A stretch of 35,354 bases of DNA from Bacilli bacterium (lineage in GTDB: Bacteria; Bacillota_I; Bacilli_A; ML615J-28; CAG-313). The notes beneath the pieces were generated by a model, which had not been told where the DNA came from, made no database searches, and saw only the letters and a list, made by a program, of their open reading frames with translations. Positions 8,090 to 17,781 of the stretch are shown here, in pieces (within the stretch, counting starts at the first letter, position 1; each line of letters starts with the position of its first letter). Position numbers and translations under genes: made by a program. The stretch lies in contig JAFTPH010000064.1 of assembly GCA_017463365.1 (NCBI GenBank), forward strand, positions 1 to 35,354, written 5' to 3'.

Positions 8090-11000
8090 TTATTTTTTAA
8101 AGTAATTTACACCAGCTTCAAATAGTTTTTGATCCATTTCCCCATAAATATTTTTATTTCGATTATCTCCTTGACGTTCGCTATGTCCCATCTTACCTAA
8201 AATTCTACCATCAAGAGATACAATTCCTTCAATCGCCATCATTGATCCATTAGGATTAAATGGTGATGTCATTGTTGGATTATTATTTTCATCTACATAT
8301 TGCGTAAATACTTGTCCATTTTCAAACAATTCTTCAATTACTTCTGTAGGCGCAACAAATCGTCCTTCACCATGACTTACTGGAATTGTATGGATATCTC
8401 CAACATTTACATAAGCTAACCATGGTGATTTGACAGTTGAAACTCTTGTATTTACCATTTGTGATACGTGACGTCCAATTGTATTAAATGTTAATGTTGG
8501 ATCATTTTGATTCATTTCTTTAATTTTACCGTATGGTAATAATCCTAGTTTAATTAAAGCTTGGAATCCATTACAAATACCAATCATTAATCCATCACGA
8601 TTATCAAGCAAATCACTAATTGCATCTTTTAGAGCCTTATTACGAAGGAAGGTTGCAATAAACTTACCACTTCCTTCTGGTTCATCACCAGCACTAAATC
8701 CTCCAGGCAACATCATGATTTGTGCGCTTCTAATTGCTTTTTCTAATTCAGCAATTGATGCTTTAATATCATCTTCTGTTTTATTGCGGATAACTACTAA
8801 TTCAACTTTTGCTCCAGCTTTTTCAAATGATCGTTTAGAGTCATATTCACAGTTAGTTCCTGGGAACACTGGAATAACTACTTTTACTTCATCATATAAA
8901 ACTTTCGCTTTTAGAGGTGTTCTTTCATAACAATCTCTAATAATTAAATCTCTAGTAGGCGCAACTTCCGTTGTTGGATATACTTCATCTAAAATACTTT
9001 CATACACTTTATATGCAACATCTAATGATACTTCTTCATCGCCATATGAAACTACTTTAGAATTATTAGTGTGTCCTATAACTCTTGTGTATTCAGATTT
9101 TACAACTTCTTCATTTTCAACTTCTAAAATGATATTTCCATAATTCTTCCCTACTAAACTTTGTAAAGTATGTTCTTTATTTAATTCTACCCCTATTTCG
9201 TTACCAAAGGCCATTTTATATACTGCTTCAATTACCCCACCGTCTTTAACAGTGTAAGCACTATATACTTTACCTTCTTTCATTAAGTTCATTACATAAT
9301 CATATTGAGTTTTTAAAACATCAAAATCATATACACCAAACTTATCTTTTGGCAACATTATTTCTACTAGAGTATGTTTTGCATTTTTTAATTCTGGAGT
9401 GATAACTTCATCTGCTTCTGCTTTTGTAATCGCAAATGATACTAAAGTTGGCGGAACATCTAAATCTTCAAATGAACCAGACATTGAGTCTTTTCCCCCA
9501 ATTGATGGAAGTTTAAGTTCAGATTGAGCACGATATGCTCCGAGTAAAGCAGCAAAAGGTTTACCCCATTTGATAGGATTATTTAATAATTTTTCAAAAT
9601 ATTCTTGGAATGAGAAGCGAATATTGTGGTAATTACCACCCATCGCAACAATTTTAGCAACTGATTCAACAACCGCAGTAATTGCTCCATGATATGGTGA
9701 CCACTTAGAAATTACAGGATTATATCCATAACTCATAAGCGAGCAAGTTGTTGTTTCTTTTCCTAAAACTGGAATTAGGGCTGCCATCCCTTCAGTTTCT
9801 GTTCTAAATGTTTTACCACCATATGGGCTTAAAACTGTTCCATTACCAATGGAAGAGTCAAAACGTTCAACTAAACCTTTTTGGCTACATACAGAAAGTC
9901 TACTTAAAACTTCAATTGATGTATCTACAAATGATTCTTGAGGTTTTTCATCAAATGGTGTGTCATTGAAGTTAGGTAAAGCAACTTTAATATTTTGATA
10001 ACGACTAGCTCCGTTTTTATCTAAGAAATCACGATTAATATCAACAATTCTTTGTCCTAAATAATCCATTACTAAACGGTTTTTATTAGTGATTGTTGCT
10101 ACTTTAACAACTTCTAAATTTTCTTTAACACAAGCTTCTTTGATAAATTCTTCATCACTTGCTTCAACAACAATAGCCATTCTTTCTTGTGATTCAGAAA
10201 TCGCAAGTTCAGTTCCATTTAACCCATCATATTTTTTAAGTACCGCATCTAAATTAATATCTAAACCAGGTGCTAGCTCTCCAACCGCAACACATACTCC
10301 ACCTGCTCCAAAATCGTTACAACGAATTATTTTTTCAGATACAGCTTTATTTCTAAATAATCTTTGAATTTTACGTTCTTCAACTGGATTTCCTTTTTGT
10401 ACTTCGGCTCCTGCTGAAGTTGTTGTTTTAAGTTCATGAGATTTTGATGAACCTGTTGCTCCACCAATTCCATCACGACCAGTTCTACCACCGATTAATA
10501 ATACAATGTTACCATCAACTGGAACTAAGCGTTTAACTTGTTCTTTTGGTGCTGCTGCTACAACTGCCCCAATTTCCATACGTTTAGCAACATATCCATC
10601 ATGATAAATTTCATGAACATAACCTGTTGTTAAACCGATTTGGTTACCATAACTAGAGAATCCATGAGCTGCTTCACGACAAATCTTACGTTGAGGAAGT
10701 TTTCCTTTTAAAGTTTCATCATAACTACGTCTTGGATCAGCTGCTCCAGTAATACGCATTGATTGGTAAACATATGCTCGACCTGATAATGGGTCACGAA
10801 TAGCCCCACCTAAACAAGTCGCTGCTCCTCCGAATGGCTCAATTTCTGTTGGATGGTTATGAGTTTCATTTTTAAACATTAATAACCAATCCTCAACGCC
10901 ATCAGTAGTGTTAATCTTAACTTCTACTGAACAAGCATTAATTTCTTCACTTACTTCTAAGTCATCTAAATAACCGTTTTTACGAAGCTCTTTCATAGAA

Positions 11001-11839
11001 ATTGTCGCTAAATCCATTAAAGTCATTGGGCGAGTTGTATTAATACCATAAACCATATGTCTTGATGTTTTATAGTTTTCAACATCTTTAGCTAATATTT
11101 CTTTGAAAGCTCCATCTTCAATTTCTAAATCAGTTATTACGGTTGCGAAAGTCGTATGACGACAGTGATCTGACCAATATGTATCTAAAACTTTTAATTC
11201 AGTTTCAGTTGGATCACGATGTTCTTCATTTTTGAAGTAATCTTGAGTTACTTTTAAATCATCATAGTTCATCGCCATTCCGTTTTTACTAATATATTCT
11301 TTTAATTCATGATCAGTATAATCAATAAAACCTTTAATTACCGGAACTGGATCAATCACGACTTTATCATCACTTAAGTCTGTTACTTTGTCTATTGATG
11401 CAAGTCGTTGGTCAACAGGATTGATTAAATATTTTTGAATTTTTTCTTGTTCTACTTCCGTAATATCTCCCGTTAAAACAATTAATTTTGCACATTTAAC
11501 TTTGACATTCTTTTCTCCTGTTAATACTTGGAAACATTGTTCACAAGCATCAGCTCTTTGGTCATATTGACCAGGTAAGTATTCAATCGCAAAAACTTTT
11601 TTACCTTGTATAGGATAATCTTCTAAAACTACATCATCAACCATAGGTTCGCTTAGAATAATTGAAATACCTTCTTTTAAAGTATCTTCTGTTACTCCCG
11701 CAACATCATAACGATGAACAATGCTTAAGTCTTCAAGATTATTAATTTTTAATTGAGTTTTTACATTATGAAATACTTCGGATGCTTCAACCGCATATTC
11801 TTTTCTTTTTTCAACGTAAATTCGATATACCTTACTCAT
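8090..11839 (-). CDS. purL: Phosphoribosylformylglycinamidine synthase, single chain
   Basis: A 1249-residue FGAM synthase converting FGAR, ATP and glutamine to FGAM. It carries all parts in one chain: a PurS-like N-terminal domain, two AIR-synthetase-type halves (signature KNETHNHPTEIEPFGGAATC) and a C-terminal class I glutaminase. The glutaminase triad is complete: Cys1089 in GICNGFQAL, His1219 and Glu1221 in MGHSER. It is thus the only operon member that clearly still uses glutamine. I chose the ATG at 11839 (MSKVYRIYV) because AAGGAG lies just upstream; a longer frame from 11890 would overlap purD. The long single chain is unlike the split PurS/PurQ/PurL of Bacillus and resembles clostridial and Gram-negative forms. 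It lies 10 nt after purD. Confidence 0.96.
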   Translation of the reverse strand: MSKVYRIYVEKRKEYAVEASEVFHNVKTQLKINNLEDLSIVHRYDVAGVTEDTLKEGISIILSEPMVDDVVLEDYPIQGKKVFAIEYLPGQYDQRADACEQCFQVLTGEKNVKVKCAKLIVLTGDITEVEQEKIQKYLINPVDQRLASIDKVTDLSDDKVVIDPVPVIKGFIDYTDHELKEYISKNGMAMNYDDLKVTQDYFKNEEHRDPTETELKVLDTYWSDHCRHTTFATVITDLEIEDGAFKEILAKDVENYKTSRHMVYGINTTRPMTLMDLATISMKELRKNGYLDDLEVSEEINACSVEVKINTTDGVEDWLLMFKNETHNHPTEIEPFGGAATCLGGAIRDPLSGRAYVYQSMRITGAADPRRSYDETLKGKLPQRKICREAAHGFSSYGNQIGLTTGYVHEIYHDGYVAKRMEIGAVVAAAPKEQVKRLVPVDGNIVLLIGGRTGRDGIGGATGSSKSHELKTTTSAGAEVQKGNPVEERKIQRLFRNKAVSEKIIRCNDFGAGGVCVAVGELAPGLDINLDAVLKKYDGLNGTELAISESQERMAIVVEASDEEFIKEACVKENLEVVKVATITNKNRLVMDYLGQRIVDINRDFLDKNGASRYQNIKVALPNFNDTPFDEKPQESFVDTSIEVLSRLSVCSQKGLVERFDSSIGNGTVLSPYGGKTFRTETEGMAALIPVLGKETTTCSLMSYGYNPVISKWSPYHGAITAVVESVAKIVAMGGNYHNIRFSFQEYFEKLLNNPIKWGKPFAALLGAYRAQSELKLPSIGGKDSMSGSFEDLDVPPTLVSFAITKAEADEVITPELKNAKHTLVEIMLPKDKFGVYDFDVLKTQYDYVMNLMKEGKVYSAYTVKDGGVIEAVYKMAFGNEIGVELNKEHTLQSLVGKNYGNIILEVENEEVVKSEYTRVIGHTNNSKVVSYGDEEVSLDVAYKVYESILDEVYPTTEVAPTRDLIIRDCYERTPLKAKVLYDEVKVVIPVFPGTNCEYDSKRSFEKAGAKVELVVIRNKTEDDIKASIAELEKAIRSAQIMMLPGGFSAGDEPEGSGKFIATFLRNKALKDAISDLLDNRDGLMIGICNGFQALIKLGLLPYGKIKEMNQNDPTLTFNTIGRHVSQMVNTRVSTVKSPWLAYVNVGDIHTIPVSHGEGRFVAPTEVIEELFENGQVFTQYVDENNNPTMTSPFNPNGSMMAIEGIVSLDGRILGKMGHSERQGDNRNKNIYGEMDQKLFEAGVNYFKK

Positions 11840-11849
11840 AGCCTTCTCC

Positions 11850-13103
11850 TTATGCCAAACCGATATCTTTTCTAAAATATTTACCTTCAAAGTCTATAAC
11901 GCTTGAAGCTTTATATACTTTTTCTCTTACTTCATTTAAATTTTGACCTTTGGCACAAATATTTAATACTCGACCACCATTTGTTAAAATGCAGCCATTT
12001 TCTTCTTTTGTTCCCGCATGGAATACAATAATATCATCATCAACATCATTTAGCCCAGTAATTACTTTACCTTTTTCATAACTACCAGGATATCCTCCAC
12101 TTGCTAGAACTAAACAACAAACATGTTCGTCGCTCCATTTAACAGGTACTTGTTCTAAAGTTTTATTCGCAACCGCATACATAATATCAAATAAATCACT
12201 ATCTAAACGAAGAAGGATTGATTGAGTTTCAGGATCCCCAAAACGCACATTAAATTCTAAGACTTTCGCTTTATTATTTTCAATCATTAAACCAATAAAA
12301 ATAACTCCACGATAATCCATATTATCTTCTTTTAAGCCTTTCATAAATGGATCTAAAATATCTCGTTTTAAGACTTCATCCATATTTTCTGGCATAAATG
12401 GATTAGGAGATACCGTTCCCATACCACCAGTATTAGGTCCAATATTCCCATCATATATTTGCTTATGGTCTTTTGCGGAAACCATTGGCACAATTGTTTT
12501 ACCATCTGTAAAACATAGTAATGAACATTCAAATCCTGTTAAGAATTCTTCTAAGATTACTTTTGAACCAGCTCCGTCTAAAATACCATCAATAAGCATT
12601 TCTTTTAAAGTATTAGTAGCATCAACTTTTGATTCACAAATTACTACTCCTTTTCCAGCAGCTAGTCCATCAGCTTTAATAACTACTGGATAAGAAAATT
12701 TATCCAAGGCCTTACAAGCTTCTTCATAATTTGTTGTTTCAACATAAGCAGCTGTAGGAATATTGTGACGCATCATAAAGTCTTTTGAGAAAGCTTTACT
12801 TCCTTCTAAAGTAGCAGCAAATTTCTTTGGACCAAATACTAAATGATTTGAAGCTTCTAATAAATCAGCAAGCCCCATACATAGTGGTACTTCTGGACCA
12901 ATAACTGTTAAGTCTATATTGTAATCTTCAACAAATTTTTTGATTCCTTCTAAATCTTCAACACTACCTTTATGGCATGTTCCAATACTTGCAATACCGG
13001 GATTACCAGGGATTGCATGAATTTCTGTTACTTTATTACTTTTGCTTAATGCATGGGCAATCGCATGTTCACGACCACCACTACCAATTACTAATACTTT
13101 CAT
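11850..13103 (-). CDS. purD: Phosphoribosylamine-glycine ligase
   Basis: A 417-residue ATP-grasp enzyme joining phosphoribosylamine and glycine to GAR, directly after PurF in the pathway. The N-terminal motif VIGSGGREHAIAHAL, the ATP-grasp segment VVIKADGLAAGKGVVI, PNTGGMGTVSPNP and the metal-binding EFNVRFGDPETQ are all present. Length is normal (420-430 is usual). AGGAG precedes the start by 11 nt. It lies 13 nt after purH and 10 nt before purL in the same operon. Because its substrate phosphoribosylamine is short-lived, co-expression with PurF suits direct transfer. Confidence 0.97.
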   Translation of the reverse strand: MKVLVIGSGGREHAIAHALSKSNKVTEIHAIPGNPGIASIGTCHKGSVEDLEGIKKFVEDYNIDLTVIGPEVPLCMGLADLLEASNHLVFGPKKFAATLEGSKAFSKDFMMRHNIPTAAYVETTNYEEACKALDKFSYPVVIKADGLAAGKGVVICESKVDATNTLKEMLIDGILDGAGSKVILEEFLTGFECSLLCFTDGKTIVPMVSAKDHKQIYDGNIGPNTGGMGTVSPNPFMPENMDEVLKRDILDPFMKGLKEDNMDYRGVIFIGLMIENNKAKVLEFNVRFGDPETQSILLRLDSDLFDIMYAVANKTLEQVPVKWSDEHVCCLVLASGGYPGSYEKGKVITGLNDVDDDIIVFHAGTKEENGCILTNGGRVLNICAKGQNLNEVREKVYKASSVIDFEGKYFRKDIGLA

Positions 13104-13116
13104 AAAAAGTTATCTC

Positions 13117-14640
13117 CTAGTGTCTAAAATGTCTGTATCCACTAAATACCATTGGGATATTTAGTTCGTTACATAGATCAATTGAGTCTTGATCCTTAAT
13201 ACTTCCTCCTGGTTGAATAATTGCGCTAACACCAGCATTAGCCGCTACTTGTACACAGTCATTGAATGGGAAGAATGCATCACTTGCTAAAACAGAGTTT
13301 GTGAAGTCTTTATCTGGATTATTGTGAATAGCATTTTCTAAAGCCCACACACGTGATGTTTGTCCACCACCGATGGCTAAAGTTACACCATTTTTAACAA
13401 TGCAAATAGCATTTGATTTAACATATTTAACAACTTTCATACCAAATTCCATATCAGTTAGTTGTTCTTTAGTAGGTACGGCATTAGTTACAACTTTCAT
13501 TTCATCAATCATCTTAGTATTTAAACCTTGAACTAATACTTGACCTTCTAAATATTTGATATCATATTTAGCATCACGTGCATCTAAATTATGTAATTTT
13601 AAAATTCTTAAATTCTTTTTCTTTCTTAATACTGCTAAAGCATCTTCATCAAAGTTTGGAGCTGCAACGATTTCTAAGAAAATCTTATTCATTTCTTCAG
13701 CTGTTGCTTTATCAACTTTATAGTTAACTGCTACAATTCCACCAAAAATTGATTGTGGGTCAGCTTCATATGCTTTCATATATGAATCATAACCAGTTTC
13801 CCCAATTGCTACTCCACATGGAGTTGAGTGTTTAATTGCTGCTGTAACAGTAGATCCTTCGAATTCTCTAACTAATGCTACTGCTCCATATAAGTCATTT
13901 AAGTTATTGAAAGAAATTTCTTTTCCACCTAATTGTTCATAATCAAGTAATGATTTTTGAACAAATGCATCTTCATATTTATTAGCTGCTTGTTGTGAGT
14001 TTTCTCCATATCTTAAGTGTTCAGTTTTCTTAAGTGGAATATTTAATAATTCTGGGAATTCATCACCAACAACAGTTGCGAAATAACGAGATATTACTGC
14101 ATCATACGCTCCAGTTCTTGAGAATGCTTTATATGCTAAATTTAATCTAAAGTCATAATCATCAGTGTTATTAGCAATTGCATCTAATACACTATCATAA
14201 TCTTTTGGATCAGTTACGATTAAAACATCTTTAAAGTTTTTAGCAGCACTTCTAATCATTGAAGGTCCACCGATATCAATATTCTCAATCATTTCAGCAA
14301 GTGGTTTACCTGCTGCTAAAGCTTTTTCAAATTCATATAAGTTAACACATACTAAATCAATTGGTTTAATACCATGTTCTTTAATAGTTTCTACATGTGA
14401 TTCTAAATCACGACGATATAATAATCCTCCGTGCACCATTGGATGTAATGTTTTTACACGTCCATCTAGCATTTCAGGGAATCCTGTAACTTCATCAATT
14501 GGAATTGCTTTAACTCCTTCATCAGTTAATTTCTTTAATGTTCCACCTGTTGAAACAATTTCAAATCCTAACGATTCTAATCCTTTACAAAATTCAACAA
14601 TACCGTTTTTATTTGTAACACTTACTAAAGCTCTTTTCAT
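13117..14640 (-). CDS. purH: Bifunctional AICAR formyltransferase / IMP cyclohydrolase
   Basis: A 507-residue enzyme catalysing the last two steps to IMP. The N-terminal third is the MGS-like cyclohydrolase (SVTNKNGIVEFC, VSTGGT, DGRVKTLHPMVHGG). The rest is the formyltransferase with KHSTPCGVAIG and GGGQTSRVWAL, and it ends in the typical RHFRH. It uses 10-formyl-tetrahydrofolate; when that is short its substrate AICAR (ZMP) and the derived ZTP rise, which fits the ZTP riboswitch at the head of this operon. Its ATG overlaps the purN stop in an ATGA, so the two are translationally coupled. Confidence 0.97.
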   Translation of the reverse strand: MKRALVSVTNKNGIVEFCKGLESLGFEIVSTGGTLKKLTDEGVKAIPIDEVTGFPEMLDGRVKTLHPMVHGGLLYRRDLESHVETIKEHGIKPIDLVCVNLYEFEKALAAGKPLAEMIENIDIGGPSMIRSAAKNFKDVLIVTDPKDYDSVLDAIANNTDDYDFRLNLAYKAFSRTGAYDAVISRYFATVVGDEFPELLNIPLKKTEHLRYGENSQQAANKYEDAFVQKSLLDYEQLGGKEISFNNLNDLYGAVALVREFEGSTVTAAIKHSTPCGVAIGETGYDSYMKAYEADPQSIFGGIVAVNYKVDKATAEEMNKIFLEIVAAPNFDEDALAVLRKKKNLRILKLHNLDARDAKYDIKYLEGQVLVQGLNTKMIDEMKVVTNAVPTKEQLTDMEFGMKVVKYVKSNAICIVKNGVTLAIGGGQTSRVWALENAIHNNPDKDFTNSVLASDAFFPFNDCVQVAANAGVSAIIQPGGSIKDQDSIDLCNELNIPMVFSGYRHFRH

Positions 14641-15230
14641 TTTATAATTACCCTTTCATTTTCTACTTCTAATTTTCCATCACAATATAGTTTTACAGCT
14701 TCAACTAAAAGTTTGTGTTCTACATTGTTTAAGATTTTTTCCTGAATTTCTTCAGGTGTCTTTGCATCTTTAATATCTATCGCTTTTTGAAGAATAATTG
14801 GTCCGCCATCGACAACGGTTGACACAAAATGAACTGTTGCCCCACTTACCTTTACTCCTCTTTTAAATGCATGTTCATGAACATGGATTCCATAAAATCC
14901 TGGTCCACAAAACGATGGAATTAATGATGGATGAATATTCATTATACGATTTTCGTATAAATTAATTAACTTTTCAGAGACAATTGCTAGATATCCTGCT
15001 AAAACAATTAATTCTACTTGTTCTTCTTGTAATCTCTTGATTAATACTTCTTCATCTTTAATCCATTCAGCCTTAATTCCGGCATTTTTTGCTCTTTCTA
15101 ATCCATAAGCTTTTTTACGATTTGAAGCAACTAATACGATTTCTCCATTGATTTCTTTATTTTGAACCGCATCAATTATAGATTGTAAATTGGTTCCACT
15201 ACCAGAAATTAGTACCGCAATTTTTACCAT
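14637..15230 (-). CDS. purN: Phosphoribosylglycinamide formyltransferase
   Basis: A 197-residue folate-dependent GAR transformylase. The catalytic trio can be placed: Asn98 and His100 in [11 protein letters not shown] and Asp141 in [10 protein letters not shown]. The nucleotide loop ISGSGTNLQ is at the N-terminus. The stretch [15 protein letters not shown] is slightly longer than the E. coli loop. The start overlaps the purM stop by 7 nt and the TGA stop overlaps the purH ATG by 4 nt, so purM, purN and purH form a tightly coupled block. It consumes 10-formyl-tetrahydrofolate, the cofactor whose shortage ZTP reports. No purT alternative is seen. Confidence 0.96.
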   Translation of the reverse strand: MVKIAVLISGSGTNLQSIIDAVQNKEINGEIVLVASNRKKAYGLERAKNAGIKAEWIKDEEVLIKRLQEEQVELIVLAGYLAIVSEKLINLYENRIMNIHPSLIPSFCGPGFYGIHVHEHAFKRGVKVSGATVHFVSTVVDGGPIILQKAIDIKDAKTPEEIQEKILNNVEHKLLVEAVKLYCDGKLEVENERVIIK

Positions 15231-16255
15231 TTTAAATCTACTTCTCCACTTTCAGTTACTTTACCAATAACATAAGCTGCTTCATTAATTTCTGAAAGTT
15301 TATTCATTACTAATTCAACATCTTTTTCTTCTACTGCTAGAATAAATCCAATACCCATATTGAAAACATTGTACATTTCTTTTTCAGGAATATCTCCTGT
15401 TTTCATAATTAAGTCAAAGATTTTTGGTCTAGGGAATGATTTAACATTGATTTCTACGCCAAGACCCTCTTTTAACATTCTAGGAACATTTTCATAGAAT
15501 CCACCACCAGTGATGTGACTCATTCCTTTAATGTCAATTCCAGCTTTAAATAAGTGTTTTAGAGTTTTTACATATATTTTAGTAGGTGTTAATAATTCTT
15601 CTCCTAATGTTTTACCGAATTCTGGATAGTATTCGTTAACATCAAGTTTTGCGTCTTTTAATAAAACTTTACGAACTAAAGAGAATCCGTTTGAATGACA
15701 TCCACTAGATGGAAGTCCAATTAATACGTGTCCAGCTTCGATTTTTTGTCCATCTAATAATTTAGATTTTTCAACTGCTCCAACACAAAATCCAGCAATA
15801 TCATAGTGTTCCACTGAATACATATCAGGCATTTCGGCAGTTTCTCCTCCGATTAAGGCACATTCACTTTGAACGCATCCATCAGCTACCCCTTTAACAA
15901 GTTGTTCGATTTTTTGAGGGTAATTCTTTCCAACGGCTAAATAGTCCAAGAAAAAAATTGGAACGGCTCCTTGTACTAAAACGTCATTAACACACATCGC
16001 AACCGCGTCAATCCCGATTGTGTCGTGTTTATCACATTCAAATGCAACCATAAGCTTTGTTCCAACTCCATCAGTACCTGATACTAAGACTGGTTCTTTC
16101 ATATTAAGCAAGCTTAAATCGAACATTCCTCCGAATGCCCCAATTGAATCCACTGCTCCTAATACTTTAGTTCTTGCTACGTGTGATTTGATTAATCTAA
16201 CTGATTCGTAACCAGCTTCTAAATCTACTCCTGCTTCTCTGTATTTATTACTCAT
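15224..16255 (-). CDS. purM: Phosphoribosylformylglycinamidine cyclo-ligase
   Basis: A 343-residue AIR synthetase that closes the imidazole ring of FGAM using ATP. Family motifs are the N-terminal [11 protein letters not shown], the ATP-binding [21 protein letters not shown], and the glycine-rich [15 protein letters not shown]. Length matches the family (about 345). The start is supported by AAGAGGAGG 9 nt upstream. It follows purE by 15 nt and overlaps purN by 7 nt. Confidence 0.97.
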   Translation of the reverse strand: MSNKYREAGVDLEAGYESVRLIKSHVARTKVLGAVDSIGAFGGMFDLSLLNMKEPVLVSGTDGVGTKLMVAFECDKHDTIGIDAVAMCVNDVLVQGAVPIFFLDYLAVGKNYPQKIEQLVKGVADGCVQSECALIGGETAEMPDMYSVEHYDIAGFCVGAVEKSKLLDGQKIEAGHVLIGLPSSGCHSNGFSLVRKVLLKDAKLDVNEYYPEFGKTLGEELLTPTKIYVKTLKHLFKAGIDIKGMSHITGGGFYENVPRMLKEGLGVEINVKSFPRPKIFDLIMKTGDIPEKEMYNVFNMGIGFILAVEEKDVELVMNKLSEINEAAYVIGKVTESGEVDLKW

Positions 16256-16270
16256 AATACTGTCCTCCTC

Positions 16271-16756
16271 TTAATATTTAGTACTTATTTCATTGTTAGT
16301 TGCTAAAGCATCTTCTTCCATTTTTACGCGCTCAGCAAGTAGTTTTTGTCTAACTTCTTCATTTTTAACACCAATTATTTGTAGTGCTAAATAAGCGGCA
16401 TTCTTAGCGCCATTGATTGCTACTGTTGCAACTGGAATCCCCGGTGGCATTTGCGCAATTGATAATAAAGCATCTACACCATCTAGCACTGATCCACTAA
16501 TTGGTACACCAATTACTGGTAATACTGTCATTGATGCTACAACTCCCGGTAAAGCTGCTGCCATTCCCGCCGCCGCAATAATTACTTCCGTACCATTACC
16601 ATTTGCTTCTTCAATAAAGTTCGCTAATGGTCCATGAGCACGATGAGCTGATAAACAACGAACATCTACTGTTACACCGTAATCTTTTAAAATTGTTATA
16701 GCCGGTTCAACTTTAAGTAAATCACTTTTTGAACCCATAATCACTGCTACTTTCAT
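16271..16756 (-). CDS. purE: 5-(carboxyamino)imidazole ribonucleotide mutase / AIR carboxylase PurE
   Basis: A 161-residue PurE and the first gene after the ZTP riboswitch. It converts AIR or N5-CAIR to CAIR. The N-terminus VAVIMGSKSDL and the catalytic SAHR (36-39) are clear. The following loop reads AAAGMAAALPG (61-71), with Ala68 where E. coli-type PurE has His in GAGGAAHLPG. No purK, which makes N5-CAIR for class I PurE, lies in the operon. Either purK is elsewhere or this variant works on AIR and CO2; sequence alone does not decide. TTTTAGGAGGAAAC precedes the start. Confidence 0.95.
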   Translation of the reverse strand: MKVAVIMGSKSDLLKVEPAITILKDYGVTVDVRCLSAHRAHGPLANFIEEANGNGTEVIIAAAGMAAALPGVVASMTVLPVIGVPISGSVLDGVDALLSIAQMPPGIPVATVAINGAKNAAYLALQIIGVKNEEVRQKLLAERVKMEEDALATNNEISTKY

Positions 16757-16794
16757 GTTTCCTCCTAAAATACACTTCTTTAAAAAACCAAAAA

Positions 16795-16823
16795 GGGCGT
16801 AAAAATCCCTATGGATTACGCCC
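16795..16823 (-). terminator. Riboswitch-controlled terminator before purE
   Basis: On the minus strand GGGCGTAA pairs with TTACGCCC, followed by TTTTTGGTTTTTT. The 5' arm begins inside the conserved CCGTCTGGGCG end of the ZTP aptamer, so aptamer folding and terminator formation exclude each other. This is the normal ON-switch arrangement: ZTP bound, terminator prevented, operon expressed. Confidence 0.88.
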
Positions 16824-16888
16824 AGACGGTCGACATTATTACCTTATACTCCCATGTGGTGCACTCCACGATTCCGTCAGTTGTATAA
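16819..16888 (-). promoter_or_regulatory. ZTP (pfl) riboswitch aptamer
   Basis: Read on the minus strand, every element of the ZTP/pfl fold is present. P1 is TTATAC paired with GTATAA. The conserved CTGACGG takes the place of CTGGCG. P2 is GTGG/CCAC around AGTGCA, then the conserved GGGAG. After a linker comes the 3' segment GACCGTCTGGGCG, whose CCGTC pairs with GACGG to form the pseudoknot. It starts at the predicted transcription start of the purE operon and runs into an overlapping terminator. The ligand class is known to sense ZMP/ZTP; control of this operon is inferred from position. Confidence 0.9.
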
Positions 16889-16896
16889 TTACTTAT

Positions 16897-16925
16897 ATTA
16901 TACCATTATATTTTTTTATTTTCAA
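16897..16925 (-). promoter_or_regulatory. Promoter of the purine operon
   Basis: TTGAAA (16920-16925), an exact 17-bp spacer and TATAAT (16897-16902), with TGG forming an extended -10. Start is predicted near 16890, at the first base of the ZTP aptamer. No recognisable PurBox is seen. Confidence 0.8.
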
Positions 16926-16970
16926 CATAAAATATAAATTCCTTTAATGAAAACATTTTACTCAAAATAG

Positions 16971-16999
16971 TTGAAGCATAAAATAAAATGTGCTAAAAT
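16971..16999 (+). promoter_or_regulatory. Promoter of purC
   Basis: TTGAAG (16971-16976), a 17-bp spacer and TAAAAT (16994-16999), preceded by TGC at the extended -10. It is back-to-back with the purE promoter, 45 bp apart. There is no aptamer or hairpin between it and purC, so purC is not under the ZTP switch. Confidence 0.65.
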
Positions 17000-17034
17000 G
17001 TTTGCGTAAATTAAAATATGAGGAGAAATAGACA

Positions 17035-17718
17035 ATGAAGAAAGTTTACGAAGGAAAAACTAAAGATGTGTATAGCTTAGAAAACGGAAATGTATTATTA
17101 AAATTTAAAGATGACTGCACTGGAAAAGATGGAGTATTTGATCCGGGAGAAAACACAGTTGGTTTAACAATTGAAGGCATTGGACGTGAAAATTTAAAAA
17201 CTTCAATCTACTATTTTGAATTATTAAAACAAGCTGGTATTAAAACTCACTATGTAAATGCTAATATTGAAGAAGCAACAATGGAAGTATTACCAGGCAA
17301 AGTATTTGGTCATGGTCTAGAAGTTATCTGCCGACTAGTAGCAACAGGTAGTTTTATCCGTCGTTATGGAGAATACATTAAAGATGGAACTCATCTTCCT
17401 GGTGGATACGTAGAATGTACTTTTAAAAATGATGAAAAAGGTGATCCGCTTGTAACAGGTGAAGGATTAGCCGCTCTTGGAGTTATGAGCCCTGAATTAT
17501 TTGAAAGTATGAAAGAACAAACTTTAAAAATTACAAAAATTATCGCTGATGACCTTGCAACGATTGGTTTAGAGTTATGGGATATTAAATTTGAATTCGG
17601 ATATAATGATGGTGAAGTAATTTTAATTGATGAAATTGCTTCTGGTAATATGCGTGTATACCAAGATGGTAAAATTGTTGACCCTATTAAACTTACTTCA
17701 TTAATCTTAAATAGATAA
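17035..17718 (+). CDS. purC: Phosphoribosylaminoimidazole-succinocarboxamide synthase
   Basis: A 227-residue SAICAR synthetase joining CAIR and aspartate with ATP. It begins with the typical [20 protein letters not shown] and carries the catalytic-core motif [13 protein letters not shown]; the C-terminal metal-binding segment reads [11 protein letters not shown] in place of the better known DE.SPD.CR. Length is slightly short for the family (about 235). AGGAG lies 9 nt before the ATG. It is the only purine gene here on the plus strand, divergent from purE, with its own promoter and a terminator 33 nt after the stop. Confidence 0.96.
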   Translation: MKKVYEGKTKDVYSLENGNVLLKFKDDCTGKDGVFDPGENTVGLTIEGIGRENLKTSIYYFELLKQAGIKTHYVNANIEEATMEVLPGKVFGHGLEVICRLVATGSFIRRYGEYIKDGTHLPGGYVECTFKNDEKGDPLVTGEGLAALGVMSPELFESMKEQTLKITKIIADDLATIGLELWDIKFEFGYNDGEVILIDEIASGNMRVYQDGKIVDPIKLTSLILNR

Positions 17719-17751
17719 TATTTGTTAAGCAAAAATTTCATAGCAAAATAT

Positions 17752-17781
17752 AAAATACTAGTCCAAATGGACTAGTATTTT
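17752..17781. terminator. Bidirectional terminator between purC and the ABC genes
   Basis: Perfect stem AAAATACTAGTCC / GGACTAGTATTTT with loop AAAT. Plus-strand U-run TTTTTT; minus-strand TTTTATATTTTG. It lies between convergent purC and the second ABC transporter and abuts the latter's stop codon. Confidence 0.88.

Noticed and set aside
2123-10367. Plus-strand frames of 60-99 codons opposite guaA, guaB, purF and purL
   Set aside because: They lie antisense to well-conserved coding sequence and have no ribosome sites or recognisable products.
11840-11890. Upstream start for PurL
   Set aside because: It overlaps purD; the ATG at 11839 has AAGGAG at the right distance and begins the family's usual N-terminus.
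14637-15230. Mycoplasma genetic code (TGA as Trp)
   Set aside because: purN ends in TGA at the purH start, and tryptophans checked here (for example the GuaA C-terminus) use TGG.
16819-16888. Guanine/adenine or PRPP riboswitch before purE
   Set aside because: The loop and junction motifs of the purine aptamer are missing, while all ZTP/pfl elements are present.
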